A stretch of DNA of 64,000 nucleotides, taken from contig OW028584.1 in the NCBI GenBank assembly GCA_932294295.1, forward strand, positions 9,680,407 to 9,744,406, read 5' to 3'. The notes below the pieces were generated by a model that searched no databases, was not told the DNA's origin, and saw only the letters and a list, made by a program, of their open reading frames with translations. The DNA is from Alitta virens. Lineage: Eukaryota; Annelida; Polychaeta; Phyllodocida; Nereididae. The stretch's first letter is position 1. Each line of letters opens with the position of its first letter. The position numbers and the translations under genes were made by a program. This document shows, piece by piece, positions 1-11,700 of the stretch.

Positions 1-224
1 TGGCTGGCTGTGGCTGGCTGTGGCTAGCTCTAGCTAGCTCTGGCTAGCTCTGGTAAACTATGGTTTTACTATGGTAAACTATGGTAAACTATGGTAAACT
101 ATTTTAAACTATAGCTGTGGCTGGCTTCAGCTGGCTTCAGAGCGGGCTAATTTGCTTTGGCTAGCTATGGCTAAGTATGGTAAGCTATGGTAAGCTATGG
201 TAAACTGTAGCTCTGGCTGGCTCG

Positions 225-320
225 GGATGACTCTGGCTAATTCTAGCCACCTGGCTAGCCAGAACAGGCTGCAGCTGGGATGACTGGCTAACTCTAGCCA
301 ACTCTGGCTAGCCAGAGCAG
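225..320 (+). repeat. GGATGACT cassette, first of ten
   Basis: This non-decamer cassette starts GGATGACTCTGGCTAATTCT and contains GCCAGAACAGGCTGCAGCTG. Ten copies start near 225, 1854, 2730, 4349, 5119, 6738, 7614, 9243, 11,034 and 11,989. They fall in two subtypes, preceded by CTCG or CTCA, that alternate within each higher-order unit about 1,619-1,629 bases apart. The CTCG copy of unit 5 is missing because of its deletion. The alternation suggests each 2.4-kb unit itself arose by an older internal duplication. Confidence 0.75.
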
Positions 321-549
321 GCTTCAGCTAGCTTTAGAGCTGGCTTCAGAGCTGGCTAATTTGCTTTGGCTTGCTATGGCCAAGTATGGTAAGCTATGGT
401 AAGCTCTGGTAAACTATGGTAAACTATTGCTGTGGCTCGCTTCAGCTGGCTTTAGCTGGCTTCAGAGCTAGTTAAATTGCTTTGGCTAGCTATGGCTAAG
501 TATGGTAAGCTATGGTAAGCTATGGTAAGCTTTGGTAAACTATGGCAAA

Positions 550-650
550 CTATAGCTGTGTCTGGCTGTGTCTGGCTGTGTCTGGCTGTGTCTGGCTGTG
601 TCTGGCTGTGTCTGGCTGTGTCTGGCTGTGGCTGGCTGTGGCTGGCTGTG
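550..650 (+). repeat. TCTGGCTGTG decamer run, first of five
   Basis: Seven or eight exact tandem copies of TCTGGCTGTG occur once per higher-order unit. The runs begin near 561, 3066, 5456, 7951 and 9791. I counted 8 in unit 2 and 7 in the other units. Length differences in these exact runs, and in the TGGCTAGCTC runs next to them, account for the small differences between unit lengths. Confidence 0.8.
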
Positions 651-2505
651 GCTAGCTCTGGCTAGCTCTGGCTAGCTCTGGCTAGCTCTGGCTAGCTCTG
701 GCTAGCTCTGGCTAGCTCTGGCTAGCTCTGGCTAAGTTTGGTAAGCTATGGTAAACTATGGCTGTGGCTGGCTGTGGCTGGCTGTGGCTGGCAGTGGCTG
801 GCTGTGGCTGGCTGTGGCTGACTGTGGCTGGCGGTGGCTAGCTCTGGCTAGCTCTGGCTAGCTCTGGCTAGCTCTGGCTAGCTCTGGCTAAGTATGGCTA
901 AGTATGGTAAGCTATGGTAAGCTATGGTAAGCTATGGTAAACAATGGAAAACTAAGGTAAACTGTAGCTGTGGCTGGCATCAGCTGGCTTCAGAGCTGGC
1001 TAATTTGCTTTGGCTGGCCAAGGCTAAGCATAGTAAGCTATGGTAAGCTATGGTAAGGTTTGGTTAACTATAGCAAACTATAGCTGTGGCTAGCTCTGGC
1101 TAGCTCTGGCTAAGTATGGTAAGCTATGGTAAGCTATGGTAAACTATGGTAAACTATAGCTGTGGCTTCAGCTGCAGCTGCCTTCTGCTGGCTTCAGAGC
1201 TGGCTAATTTGCTTTGGCTAGCTATAGCCAAGTATGGTAAACTAAGGTAAACTATAGCTAGCCATGGCTGTGGCTGGCTGTGGTTAGCTCTGGCTAGATC
1301 TGGCTAGCTCTGGCTAGCTCTGGCTAAGTATGGTAAGCTATGGTAAACTATGGTAAACTATTGCTGTGGCTGGCTTCAGCTGGCTTTAGCTGACCTCAGA
1401 GCTAGCATAATTGCTTTAGCTAGCTATGGCTAAGCATGGTAAGCTATGGTAAGCTATGGTAAACTACGTTAAAATATAGCTCTGGCTTCAGCTGCAGCTG
1501 GCTTCTGCTGGCTTCAGAGCTGGCTAATTTGGTTTGGCTAGCTATAGCCAAGTGTGGTAAAATAAGGTAAACTATAGCTAGCCATGGCTGTGGCTGGCTG
1601 TGGCTGGCTGTGGCTGGCTGTGGCTGGCTGTGGCTGGCTGTGGCTAGCTCTGGCTAGATCTGGCTAGCTCTGGCTAGCTCTGGCTAGCTCTGGCTAAGTA
1701 TGGTAAGCTATGGTAAGCTAAGGTAAACTATGGTAAACTATAGCTATGGCTGGCTTCAGCTGGCTTGAGAGCTGGCTAATTTGCTTTGGCTAGCTTTGGC
1801 TAAGTATGGTTAGCTATGGTAAGCTATGGTAAACTGTAGCTCTGGCTGGCTCAGGATGACTCTGGCTAATTCTAGCCACCTGGCTAGCCAGAACAGGCTG
1901 CAGCTGGGATGACTGGCTGACTCTAGCCAACTCTGGCTAGACAGAGCAGGCTTCAGCTAGATTTAGAGCTGGCTTCAGAGCCGGCTAATTTGCTTTGGCT
2001 TGCTATGGCTAAGTATGGTAAGCTATGGTAAGCTATGGTAAACTATAGCTGTGGCTTCAGCTGCAGCTGGCTTCTGCTGGCTTCAGAGCTGTGGCTGGCT
2101 TCAGCTGGCTTTAGCTGGCTTCAGAGCTAGCTAAATTGCTTTGGCTAGCTATGGCAAAGTATGGTAAGCTGTCGTAAGCTATGGTAAACTATACCTTTGG
2201 CTGGCTGTGGCTGGCTGTGGCTCGCTGTGACTGGCTATGGCTGTCTCTGGCTAGCTCTGGCTAAGTATGGTAAGCTATGGTAAACTATGGCTGTGGCTGG
2301 CTGTGGATGGCTGTGGCTAGCTCTGGATAGCTCTGGATAAGTATGTTAAGTTATGGTAAGCTATGGTAAGCTTTGGTAGGCAATGGCAAACTATTGCTGT
2401 GGCTGGCTGTTGCTGGCGGTGGCTGGCTGTGGTTGGCTGTGGCAAGCTGTGGCTATCTGTGGCTAGCTCTGGCTAGCTCTGGCTAAGTATGGTAAGCTAT
2501 GGTAA

Positions 2506-4894
2506 ACTATGGCTGTGGCTGGCTGTGGCTAGCTCTAGCTAGCTCTGGCTAGCTCTGGTAAACTATGGTTTTACTATGGTAAACTATGGTAAACTATGGT
2601 AAACTATTTTAAACTATAGCTGTGGCTGGCTTCAGCTGGCTTCAGAGCGGGCTAATTTGCTTTGGCTAGCTATGGCTAAGTATGGTAAGCTATGGTAAGC
2701 TATGGTAAACTGTAGCTCTGGCTGGCTCGGGATGACTCTGGCTAATTCTAGCCACCTGGCTAGCCAGAACAGGCTGCAGCTGGGATGACTGGCTAACTCT
2801 AGCCAACTCTGGCTAGCCAGAGCAGGCTTCAGCTAGCTTTAGAGCTGGCTTCAGAGCTGGCTAATTTGCTTTGGCTTGCTATGGCCAAGTATGGTAAGCT
2901 ATGGTAAGCTCTGGTAAACTATGGTAAACTATTGCTGTGGCTCGCTTCAGCTGGCTTTAGCTGGCTTCAGAGCTAGTTAAATTGCTTTGGCTAGCTATGG
3001 CTAAGTATGGTAAGCTATGGTAAGCTATGGTAAGCTTTGGTAAACTATGGCAAACTATAGCTGTGTCTGGCTGTGTCTGGCTGTGTCTGGCTGTGTCTGG
3101 CTGTGTCTGGCTGTGTCTGGCTGTGTCTGGCTGTGTCTGGCTGTGGCTGGCTGTGGCTAGCTGTGGCTAGCTCTGGCTAGCTCTGGCTAGCTCTGGCTAG
3201 CTCTGGCTAGCTCTGGCTAGCTCTGGCTAAGTTTGGTAAGCTATGGTAAACTATGGCTGTGGCTGGCTGTGGCTGGCTGTGGCTGGCAGTGGCTGGCTGT
3301 GGCTGGCTGTGGCTGACTGTGGCTGGCGGTGGCTAGCTCTGGCTAGCTCTGGCTAGCTCTGGCTAGCTCTGGCTAAGTATGGCTAAGTATGGTAAGCTAT
3401 GGTAAGCTATGGTAAGCTATGGTAAACAATGGAAAACTAAGGTAAACTGTAGCTGTGGCTGGCATCAGCTGGCTTCAGAGCTGGCTAATTTGCTTTGGCT
3501 GGCCAAGGCTAAGCATAGTAAGCTATGGTAAGCTATGGTAAGGTTTGGTTAACTATAGCAAACTATAGCTGTGGCTAGCTCTGGCTAGCTCTGGCTAAGT
3601 ATGGTAAGCTATGGTAAGCTATGGTAAACTATGGTAAACTATAGCTGTGGCTTCAGCTGCAGCTGCCTTCTGCTGGCTTCAGAGCTGGCTAATTTGCTTT
3701 GGCTAGCTATAGCCAAGTATGGTAAACTAAGGTAAACTATAGCTAGCCATGGCTGTGGCTGGCTGTGGTTAGCTCTGGCTAGATCTGGCTAGCTCTGGCT
3801 AGCTCTGGCTAAGTATGGTAAGCTATGGTAAACTATGGTAAACTATTGCTGTGGCTGGCTTCAGCTGGCTTTAGCTGACCTCAGAGCTAGCATAATTGCT
3901 TTAGCTAGCTATGGCTAAGCATGGTAAGCTATGGTAAGCTATGGTAAACTACGTTAAAATATAGCTCTGGCTTCAGCTGCAGCTGGCTTCTGCTGGCTTC
4001 AGAGCTGGCTAATTTGGTTTGGCTAGCTATAGCCAAGTGTGGTAAAATAAGGTAAACTATAGCTAGCCATGGCTGTGGCTGGCTGTGGCTGGCTGTGGCT
4101 GGCTGTGGCTGGCTGTGGCTGGCTGTGGCTAGCTCTGGCTAGATCTGGCTAGCTCTGGCTAGCTCTGGCTAGCTCTGGCTAGCTCTGGCTAAGTATGGTA
4201 AGCTATGGTAAGCTAAGGTAAACTATGGTAAACTATAGCTATGGCTGGCTTCAGCTGGCTTGAGAGCTGGCTAATTTGCTTTGGCTAGCTTTGGCTAAGT
4301 ATGGTTAGCTATGGTAAGCTATGGTAAACTGTAGCTCTGGCTGGCTCAGGATGACTCTGGCTAATTCTAGCCACCTGGCTAGCCAGAACAGGCTGCAGCT
4401 GGGATGACTGGCTGACTCTAGCCAACTCTGGCTAGACAGAGCAGGCTTCAGCTAGCTTTAGAGCTGGCTTCAGAGCCGGCTAATTTGCTTTGGCTTGCTA
4501 TGGCTAAGTATGGTAAGCTATGGTAAGCTATGGTAAACTATTGCTGTGGCTTCAGCTGCAGCTGGCTTCTGCTGGCTTCAGAGCTGTGGCTGGCTTCAGC
4601 TGGCTTTAGCTGGCTTCAGAGCTAGCTAAATTGCTTTGGCTAGCTATGGCAAAGTATGGTAAGCTGTCGTAAGCTATGGTAAACTATACCTTTGGCTGGC
4701 TGTGGCTGGCTGTGGCTCGCTGTGACTGGCTATGGCTGTCTCTGGTTAGCTCTGGCTAAGTATGGTAAGCTATGGTAAACTATGGCTGTGGCTGGCTGTG
4801 GATGGCTGTGGCTAGCTCTGGATAGCTCTGGATAAGTATGTTAAGTTATGGTAAGCTATGGTAAGCTTTGGTAAGCTATGGTAAACTATGGCTG
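2506..4894 (+). repeat. Higher-order unit 2 (type B)
   Basis: Marker TGGTTTTACT lies at 2566 and the next copy is at 4955, so the period here is 2389. Type B marks are AACTATTGCTGTGGCTTCAG near 4535, CTAGCTTTAGAGCTGG near 4449, TCTCTGGTTAGCTC near 4740, and absence of the GGTAGGCAATGG tail. That missing tail explains why the unit is about 110 bases shorter than type A. Confidence 0.85.
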
Positions 4895-7389
4895 TGGCTG
4901 GCTGTGGCTGGCTGTGGCTAGCTCTAGCTAGCTCTGGCTAGCTCTGGTAAACTATGGTTTTACTATGGTAAACTATGGTAAACTATGGTAAACTATTTTA
5001 AACTATAGCTGTGGCTGGCTTCAGCTGGCTTCAGAGCGGGCTAATTTGCTTTGGCTAGCTATGGCTAAGTATGGTAAGCTATGGTAAGCTATGGTAAACT
5101 GTAGCTCTGGCTGGCTCGGGATGACTCTGGCTAATTCTAGCCACCTGGCTAGCCAGAACAGGCTGCAGCTGGGATGACTGGCTAACTCTAGCCAACTCTG
5201 GCTAGCCAGAGCAGGCTTCAGCTAGCTTTAGAGCTGGCTTCAGAGCTGGCTAATTTGCTTTGGCTTGCTATGGCCAAGTATGGTAAGCTATGGTAAGCTC
5301 TGGTAAACTATGGTAAACTATTGCTGTGGCTCGCTTCAGCTGGCTTTAGCTGGCTTCAGAGCTAGTTAAATTGCTTTGGCTAGCTATGGCTAAGTATGGT
5401 AAGCTATGGTAAGCTATGGTAAGCTTTGGTAAACTATGGCAAACTATAGCTGTGTCTGGCTGTGTCTGGCTGTGTCTGGCTGTGTCTGGCTGTGTCTGGC
5501 TGTGTCTGGCTGTGTCTGGCTGTGGCTGGCTGTGGCTGGCTGTGGCTAGCTCTGGCTAGCTCTGGCTAGCTCTGGCTAGCTCTGGCTAGCTCTGGCTAGC
5601 TCTGGCTAGCTCTGGCTAAGTTTGGTAAGCTATGGTAAACTATGGCTGTGGCTGGCTGTGGCTGGCTGTGGCTGGCAGTGGCTGGCTGTGGCTGGCTGTG
5701 GCTGACTGTGGCTGGCGGTGGCTAGCTCTGGCTAGCTCTGGCTAGCTCTGGCTAGCTCTGGCTAGCTCTGGCTAAGTATGGCTAAGTATGGTAAGCTATG
5801 GTAAGCTATGGTAAGCTATGGTAAACAATGGAAAACTAAGGTAAACTGTAGCTGTGGCTGGCATCAGCTGGCTTCAGAGCTGGCTAATTTGCTTTGGCTG
5901 GCCAAGGCTAAGCATAGTAAGCTATGGTAAGCTATGGTAAGGTTTGGTTAACTATAGCAAACTATAGCTGTGGCTAGCTCTGGCTAGCTCTGGCTAAGTA
6001 TGGTAAGCTATGGTAAGCTATGGTAAACTATGGTAAACTATAGCTGTGGCTTCAGCTGCAGCTGCCTTCTGCTGGCTTCAGAGCTGGCTAATTTGCTTTG
6101 GCTAGCTATAGCCAAGTATGGTAAACTAAGGTAAACTATAGCTAGCCATGGCTGTGGCTGGCTGTGGTTAGCTCTGGCTAGATCTGGCTAGCTCTGGCTA
6201 GCTCTGGCTAAGTATGGTAAGCTATGGTAAACTATGGTAAACTATTGCTGTGGCTGGCTTCAGCTGGCTTTAGCTGACCTCAGAGCTAGCATAATTGCTT
6301 TAGCTAGCTATGGCTAAGCATGGTAAGCTATGGTAAGCTATGGTAAACTACGTTAAAATATAGCTCTGGCTTCAGCTGCAGCTGGCTTCTGCTGGCTTCA
6401 GAGCTGGCTAATTTGGTTTGGCTAGCTATAGCCAAGTGTGGTAAAATAAGGTAAACTATAGCTAGCCATGGCTGTGGCTGGCTGTGGCTGGCTGTGGCTG
6501 GCTGTGGCTGGCTGTGGCTGGCTGTGGCTAGCTCTGGCTAGATCTGGCTAGCTCTGGCTAGCTCTGGCTAGCTCTGGCTAAGTATGGTAAGCTATGGTAA
6601 GCTAAGGTAAACTATGGTAAACTATAGCTATGGCTGGCTTCAGCTGGCTTGAGAGCTGGCTAATTTGCTTTGGCTAGCTTTGGCTAAGTATGGTTAGCTA
6701 TGGTAAGCTATGGTAAACTGTAGCTCTGGCTGGCTCAGGATGACTCTGGCTAATTCTAGCCACCTGGCTAGCCAGAACAGGCTGCAGCTGGGATGACTGG
6801 CTGACTCTAGCCAACTCTGGCTAGACAGAGCAGGCTTCAGCTAGATTTAGAGCTGGCTTCAGAGCCGGCTAATTTGCTTTGGCTTGCTATGGCTAAGTAT
6901 GGTAAGCTATGGTAAGCTATGGTAAACTATAGCTGTGGCTTCAGCTGCAGCTGGCTTCTGCTGGCTTCAGAGCTGTGGCTGGCTTCAGCTGGCTTTAGCT
7001 GGCTTCAGAGCTAGCTAAATTGCTTTGGCTAGCTATGGCAAAGTATGGTAAGCTGTCGTAAGCTATGGTAAACTATACCTTTGGCTGGCTGTGGCTGGCT
7101 GTGGCTCGCTGTGACTGGCTATGGCTGTCTCTGGCTAGCTCTGGCTAAGTATGGTAAGCTATGGTAAACTATGGCTGTGGCTGGCTGTGGATGGCTGTGG
7201 CTAGCTCTGGATAGCTCTGGATAAGTATGTTAAGTTATGGTAAGCTATGGTAAGCTTTGGTAGGCAATGGCAAACTATTGCTGTGGCTGGCTGTTGCTGG
7301 CGGTGGCTGGCTGTGGTTGGCTGTGGCAAGCTGTGGCTATCTGTGGCTAGCTCTGGCTAGCTCTGGCTAAGTATGGTAAGCTATGGTAA
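4895..7389 (+). repeat. Higher-order unit 3 (type A)
   Basis: Marker TGGTTTTACT lies at 4955 and the next copy is at 7450, a period of 2495. The unit carries all type A marks, including the GGTAGGCAATGG tail near 7259 and CTAGATTTAGAGC near 6840. It resembles unit 1 more than the adjacent unit 2. Confidence 0.85.
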
Positions 7390-9768
7390 ACTATGGCTGT
7401 GGCTGGCTGTGGCTAGCTCTAGCTAGCTCTGGCTAGCTCTGGTAAACTATGGTTTTACTATGGTAAACTATGGTAAACTATGGTAAACTATTTTAAACTA
7501 TAGCTGTGGCTGGCTTCAGCTGGCTTCAGAGCGGGCTAATTTGCTTTGGCTAGCTATGGCTAAGTATGGTAAGCTATGGTAAGCTATGGTAAACTGTAGC
7601 TCTGGCTGGCTCGGGATGACTCTGGCTAATTCTAGCCACCTGGCTAGCCAGAACAGGCTGCAGCTGGGATGACTGGCTAACTCTAGCCAACTCTGGCTAG
7701 CCAGAGCAGGCTTCAGCTAGCTTTAGAGCTGGCTTCAGAGCTGGCTAATTTGCTTTGGCTTGCTATGGCCAAGTATGGTAAGCTATGGTAAGCTCTGGTA
7801 AACTATGGTAAACTATTGCTGTGGCTCGCTTCAGCTGGCTTTAGCTGGCTTCAGAGCTAGTTAAATTGCTTTGGCTAGCTATGGCTAAGTATGGTAAGCT
7901 ATGGTAAGCTATGGTAAGCTTTGGTAAACTATGGCAAACTATAGCTGTGTCTGGCTGTGTCTGGCTGTGTCTGGCTGTGTCTGGCTGTGTCTGGCTGTGT
8001 CTGGCTGTGTCTGGCTGTGGCTGGCTGTGGCTAGCTGTGGCTAGCTCTGGCTAGCTCTGGCTAGCTCTGGCTAGCTCTGGCTAGCTCTGGCTAGCTCTGG
8101 CTAAGTTTGGTAAGCTATGGTAAACTATGGCTGTGGCTGGCTGTGGCTGGCTGTGGCTGGCAGTGGCTGGCTGTGGCTGGCTGTGGCTGACTGTGGCTGG
8201 CGGTGGCTAGCTCTGGCTAGCTCTGGCTAGCTCTGGCTAGCTCTGGCTAAGTATGGCTAAGTATGGTAAGCTATGGTAAGCTATGGTAAGCTATGGTAAA
8301 CAATGGAAAACTAAGGTAAACTGTAGCTGTGGCTGGCATCAGCTGGCTTCAGAGCTGGCTAATTTGCTTTGGCTGGCCAAGGCTAAGCATAGTAAGCTAT
8401 GGTAAGCTATGGTAAGGTTTGGTTAACTATAGCAAACTATAGCTGTGGCTAGCTCTGGCTAGCTCTGGCTAAGTATGGTAAGCTATGGTAAGCTATGGTA
8501 AACTATGGTAAACTATAGCTGTGGCTTCAGCTGCAGCTGCCTTCTGCTGGCTTCAGAGCTGGCTAATTTGCTTTGGCTAGCTATAGCCAAGTATGGTAAA
8601 CTAAGGTAAACTATAGCTAGCCATGGCTGTGGCTGGCTGTGGTTAGCTCTGGCTAGATCTGGCTAGCTCTGGCTAGCTCTGGCTAAGTATGGTAAGCTAT
8701 GGTAAACTATGGTAAACTATTGCTGTGGCTGGCTTCAGCTGGCTTTAGCTGACCTCAGAGCTAGCATAATTGCTTTAGCTAGCTATGGCTAAGCATGGTA
8801 AGCTATGGTAAGCTATGGTAAACTACGTTAAAATATAGCTCTGGCTTCAGCTGCAGCTGGCTTCTGCTGGCTTCAGAGCTGGCTAATTTGGTTTGGCTAG
8901 CTATAGCCAAGTGTGGTAAAATAAGGTAAACTATAGCTAGCCATGGCTGTGGCTGGCTGTGGCTGGCTGTGGCTGGCTGTGGCTGGCTGTGGCTGGCTGT
9001 GGCTGGCTGTGGCTGGCTGTGGCTAGCTCTGGCTAGATCTGGCTAGCTCTGGCTAGCTCTGGCTAGCTCTGGCTAGCTCTGGCTAAGTATGGTAAGCTAT
9101 GGTAAGCTAAGGTAAACTATGGTAAACTATAGCTATGGCTGGCTTCAGCTGGCTTGAGAGCTGGCTAATTTGCTTTGGCTAGCTTTGGCTAAGTATGGTT
9201 AGCTATGGTAAGCTATGGTAAACTGTAGCTCTGGCTGGCTCAGGATGACTCTGGCTAATTCTAGCCACCTGGCTAGCCAGAACAGGCTGCAGCTGGGATG
9301 ACTGGCTGACTCTAGCCAACTCTGGCTAGACAGAGCAGGCTTCAGCTAGCTTTAGAGCTGGCTTCAGAGCCGGCTAATTTGCTTTGGCTTGCTATGGCTA
9401 AGTATGGTAAGCTATGGTAAGCTATGGTAAACTATTGCTGTGGCTTCAGCTGCAGCTGGCTTCTGCTGGCTTCAGAGCTGTGGCTGGCTTCAGCTGGCTT
9501 TAGCTGGCTTCAGAGCTAGCTAAATTGCTTTGGCTAGCTATGGCAAAGTATGGTAAGCTGTCGTAAGCTATGGTAAACTATACCTTTGGCTGGCTGTGGC
9601 TGGCTGTGGCTCGCTGTGACTGGCTATGGCTGTCTCTGGTTAGCTCTGGCTAAGTATGGTAAGCTATGGTAAACTATGGCTGTGGCTGGCTGTGGATGGC
9701 TGTGGCTAGCTCTGGATAGCTCTGGATAAGTATGTTAAGTTATGGTAAGCTATGGTAAGCTTTGGTAA
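7390..9768 (+). repeat. Higher-order unit 4 (type B), ending in a recombination junction
   Basis: Marker TGGTTTTACT lies at 7450. Type B marks are present (CTAGCTTTAGAGC near 9345, AACTATTGCTG near 9431, TCTCTGGTTAGC near 9634). At about 9741-9768 the tail runs through GTAAGCTTTGGTAA and continues directly into sequence that belongs several hundred bases inside a unit (AACTATGGCAAACTATAGCT, then the TCTGGCTGTG run). The start of the next unit is therefore missing. Confidence 0.8.
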
Positions 9769-11700
9769 ACTATGGCAAACTATAGCTGTGTCTGGCTGTG
9801 TCTGGCTGTGTCTGGCTGTGTCTGGCTGTGTCTGGCTGTGTCTGGCTGTGTCTGGCTGTGGCTGGCTGTGGCAAGCTGTGGCTAGCTCTGGCGAGCTCTG
9901 GCTAGCTCTGGCTAGCTCTGGCTAAGTTTGGTAAGCTATGGTAAACTATGGCTGTGGCTGGCTGTGGCTGGCTGTGGCTGGCTGTGGCTGGCTGTGGCTG
10001 ACTGTGGCTGGCGGTGGCTAGCTCTGGCTAGCTCTGGCTAGCTCTGGCTAGCTCTGGCTAAGTATGGCTAAGTATGGTAAGCTATGGTAAGCTATGGTAA
10101 GCTATGGTAAACAATGGAAAACTAAGGTAAACTGTAGCTGTGGCTGGCATCAGCTGGCTTCAGAGCTGGCTAATTTGCTTTGGCTGGCCAAGGCTAAGCA
10201 TAGTAAGCTATGGTAAGCTATGGTAAGGTTTGGTTAACTATAGCAAACTATAGCTGTGGCTAGCTCTGGCTAGCTCTGGCTAAGTATGGTAAGCTATGGT
10301 AAGCTATGGTAAACTATGGTAAACTATAGCTGTGGCTTCAGCTGCAGCTGCCTTCTGCTGGCTTCAGAGCTGGCTAATTTGCTTTGGCTAGCTATAGCCA
10401 AGTATGGTAAACTAAGGTAAACTATAGCTAGCCATGGCTGTGGCTGGCTGTGGTTAGCTCTGGCTAGATCTGGCTAGCTCTGGCTAGCTCTGGCTAAGTA
10501 TGGTAAGCTATGGTAAACTATGGTAAACTATTGCTGTGGCTGGCTTCAGCTGGCTTTAGCTGACCTCAGAGCTAGCATAATTGCTTTAGCTAGCTATGGC
10601 TAAGCATGGTAAGCTATGGTAAGCTATGGTAAACTACGTTAAAATATAGCTCTGGCTTCAGCTGCAGCTGGCTTCTGCTGGCTTCAGAGCTGGCTAATTT
10701 GGTTTGGCTAGCTATAGCCAAGTGTGGTAAAATAAGGTAAACTATAGCTAGCCATGGCTGTGGCTGGCTGTGGCTGGCTGTGGCTGGCTGTGGCTGGCTG
10801 TGGCTGGCTGTGGCTAGCTCTGGCTAGATCTGGCTAGCTCTGGCTAGCTCTGGCTAGCTCTGGCTAAGTATGGTAAGCTATGGTAAGCTAAGGTAAACTA
10901 TGGTAAACTATAGCTATGGCTGGCTTCAGCTGGCTTGAGAGCTGGCTAATTTGCTTTGGCTAGCTTTGGCTAAGTATGGTTAGCTATGGTAAGCTATGGT
11001 AAACTGTAGCTCTGGCTGGCTCAGGATGACTCTGGCTAATTCTAGCCACCTGGCTAGCCAGAACAGGCTGCAGCTGGGATGACTGGCTGACTCTAGCCAA
11101 CTCTGGCTAGACAGAGCAGGCTTCAGCTAGCTTTAGAGCTGGCTTCAGAGCCGGCTAATTTGCTTTGGCTTGCTATGGCTAAGTATGGTAAGCTATGGTA
11201 AGCTATGGTAAACTATTGCTGTGGCTTCAGCTGCAGCTGGCTTCTGCTGGCTTCAGAGCTGTGGCTGGCTTCAGCTGGCTTTAGCTGGCTTCAGAGCTAG
11301 CTAAATTGCTTTGGCTAGCTATGGCAAAGTATGGTAAGCTGTCGTAAGCTATGGTAAACTATACCTTTGGCTGGCTGTGGCTGGCTGTGGCTCGCTGTGA
11401 CTGGCTATGGCTGTCTCTGGTTAGCTCTGGCTAAGTATGGTAAGCTATGGTAAACTATGGCTGTGGCTGGCTGTGGATGGCTGTGGCTAGCTCTGGATAG
11501 CTCCGGATAAGTATGTTAAGTTATGGTAAGCTATGGTAAGCTTTGGTAGGCAATGGCAAACTATTGCTGTGGCTGGCTGTTGCTGGCGGTGGCTGGCTGT
11601 GGCTGGCTGTGGCAAGCTGTGGCTATCTGTGGCTAGCTCTGGCTAGCTCTGGCTAAGTATGGTAAGCTATGGTAAACTATGGCTGTGGCTGGCTGTGGCT
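9769..11700 (+). repeat. Higher-order unit 5, 5' deleted, mosaic of B and A
   Basis: The unit begins inside, at the TCTGGCTGTG run, and lacks the TGGTTTTACT marker and the CTCGGGATGA cassette. Its body carries type B marks (AACTATTGCTG near 11,211, CTAGCTTTAGAGC near 11,128, TCTCTGGTTAGC near 11,412). It ends with the type A tail GGTAGGCAATGG near 11,546. It is thus a mosaic, consistent with unequal crossover or gene conversion between unit types. Confidence 0.75.

Larger units (their letters stand above)
1..2505 (+). repeat. Higher-order unit 1 (type A)
   Basis: The phase is set by the single-copy marker TGGTTTTACT at 61, which recurs at 2566. Type A marks are AACTATAGCTGTGGCTTCAG near 2040, CTAGATTTAGAGCTGG near 1957, TCTCTGGCTAGCTC near 2236, and a tail of about 110 bases starting GGTAGGCAATGG near 2376. 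The unit contains one CTCGGGATGA cassette (225) and one CTCAGGATGA cassette (1854). Confidence 0.85.
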
